The notes below the pieces were generated by a model, which saw nothing but the letters and a program-made list of their open reading frames with translations, did no database searches and was not told the DNA's origin. The position numbers and the translations under genes are program-made. This document shows positions 6,747-6,771 of a stretch of DNA of 6,771 bases, piece after piece. The stretch covers positions 1 through 6,771 of the forward strand of contig CAKTTL010000129.1 of NCBI GenBank assembly GCA_934615235.1, read 5' to 3'. This DNA comes from an uncultured Clostridia bacterium (GTDB taxonomy: Bacteria > Bacillota > Clostridia > Christensenellales > Aristaeellaceae). The first letter of the stretch is position 1. The number at the start of each line of letters is the position of its first letter.

Positions 6747-6771
6747 ATGCTGAAAGAATATCGTACCATCC
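6747..6771 (+). CDS. ntpB: V-type ATPase subunit B, first eight codons (continues beyond window)
   Basis: The window ends after MLKEYRTI, which is a typical opening of bacterial V-type B subunits, the non-catalytic nucleotide-binding partner of A. The ATG follows the ntpA stop by 1 nt and has a good ribosome binding site at 6731-6738. Position after ntpA is also as expected. Nothing can be said about the rest of the protein; an open frame of about 455-465 codons downstream is predicted from the family. Confidence 0.88.

Noticed and set aside
4889..6769. Long open frame on the minus strand, 626 codons, antisense to ntpA
   Set aside because: Same cause: strong G/C bias at third positions of ntpA removes stop codons in the antisense frame. 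The product is low-complexity and has no family signature.

Overview
The window is almost entirely one plus-strand gene cluster for a bacterial V-type (V/A-type) rotary ATPase. It is preceded by the 3' end of a uracil phosphoribosyltransferase gene (upp). The sequence is GC-rich, with strong G/C preference at third codon positions. Most starts have Gram-positive-like Shine-Dalgarno sites, and the cluster resembles the Enterococcus hirae ntp type. This suggests a GC-rich member of the Clostridia (Bacillota); I cannot name a genus from the sequence alone.

Layout, left to right, all plus strand: upp 3' end (1-213); peripheral-stalk G/H-type subunit (ntpF-like, 250-573); membrane stator subunit I/a (ntpI, 560-2500); c-ring proteolipid K (ntpK, 2531-3016); stalk subunit E (ntpE, 3029-3619); socket subunit C/d (ntpC, 3648-4628); central-shaft subunit F (ntpG in E. 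hirae naming, 4618-4968); catalytic subunit A (ntpA, 4976-6745); and the first eight codons of subunit B (ntpB, 6747 to the window end). Within the ATPase cluster, gaps are 1 to 30 nt and two gene pairs overlap, so it is probably one translationally coupled operon. I see no terminator between upp and ntpF, no convincing sigma-A promoter, no RNA gene, no mobile element and no CRISPR array. No stretch longer than about 40 nt lacks a gene.

The gene products form one machine. The A and B subunits make the ATP-binding headpiece. F, with D (expected just downstream), is the shaft, and C is the socket that sits it on the K ring. E and the G/H-type subunit form the peripheral stalks that hold the head to subunit I. 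Ions cross at the interface of subunit I (Arg552, Arg609) and the K ring (Glu142).

The main points of interest are three. The proteolipid keeps all five side chains that bind Na+ in E. hirae NtpK, so a sodium-coupled enzyme is predicted. The gene order matches the E. hirae ntp operon. The cluster also sits directly behind upp, a place that in several Bacillota is next to the F-type ATP synthase operon. I found no evidence for a previously undescribed system.
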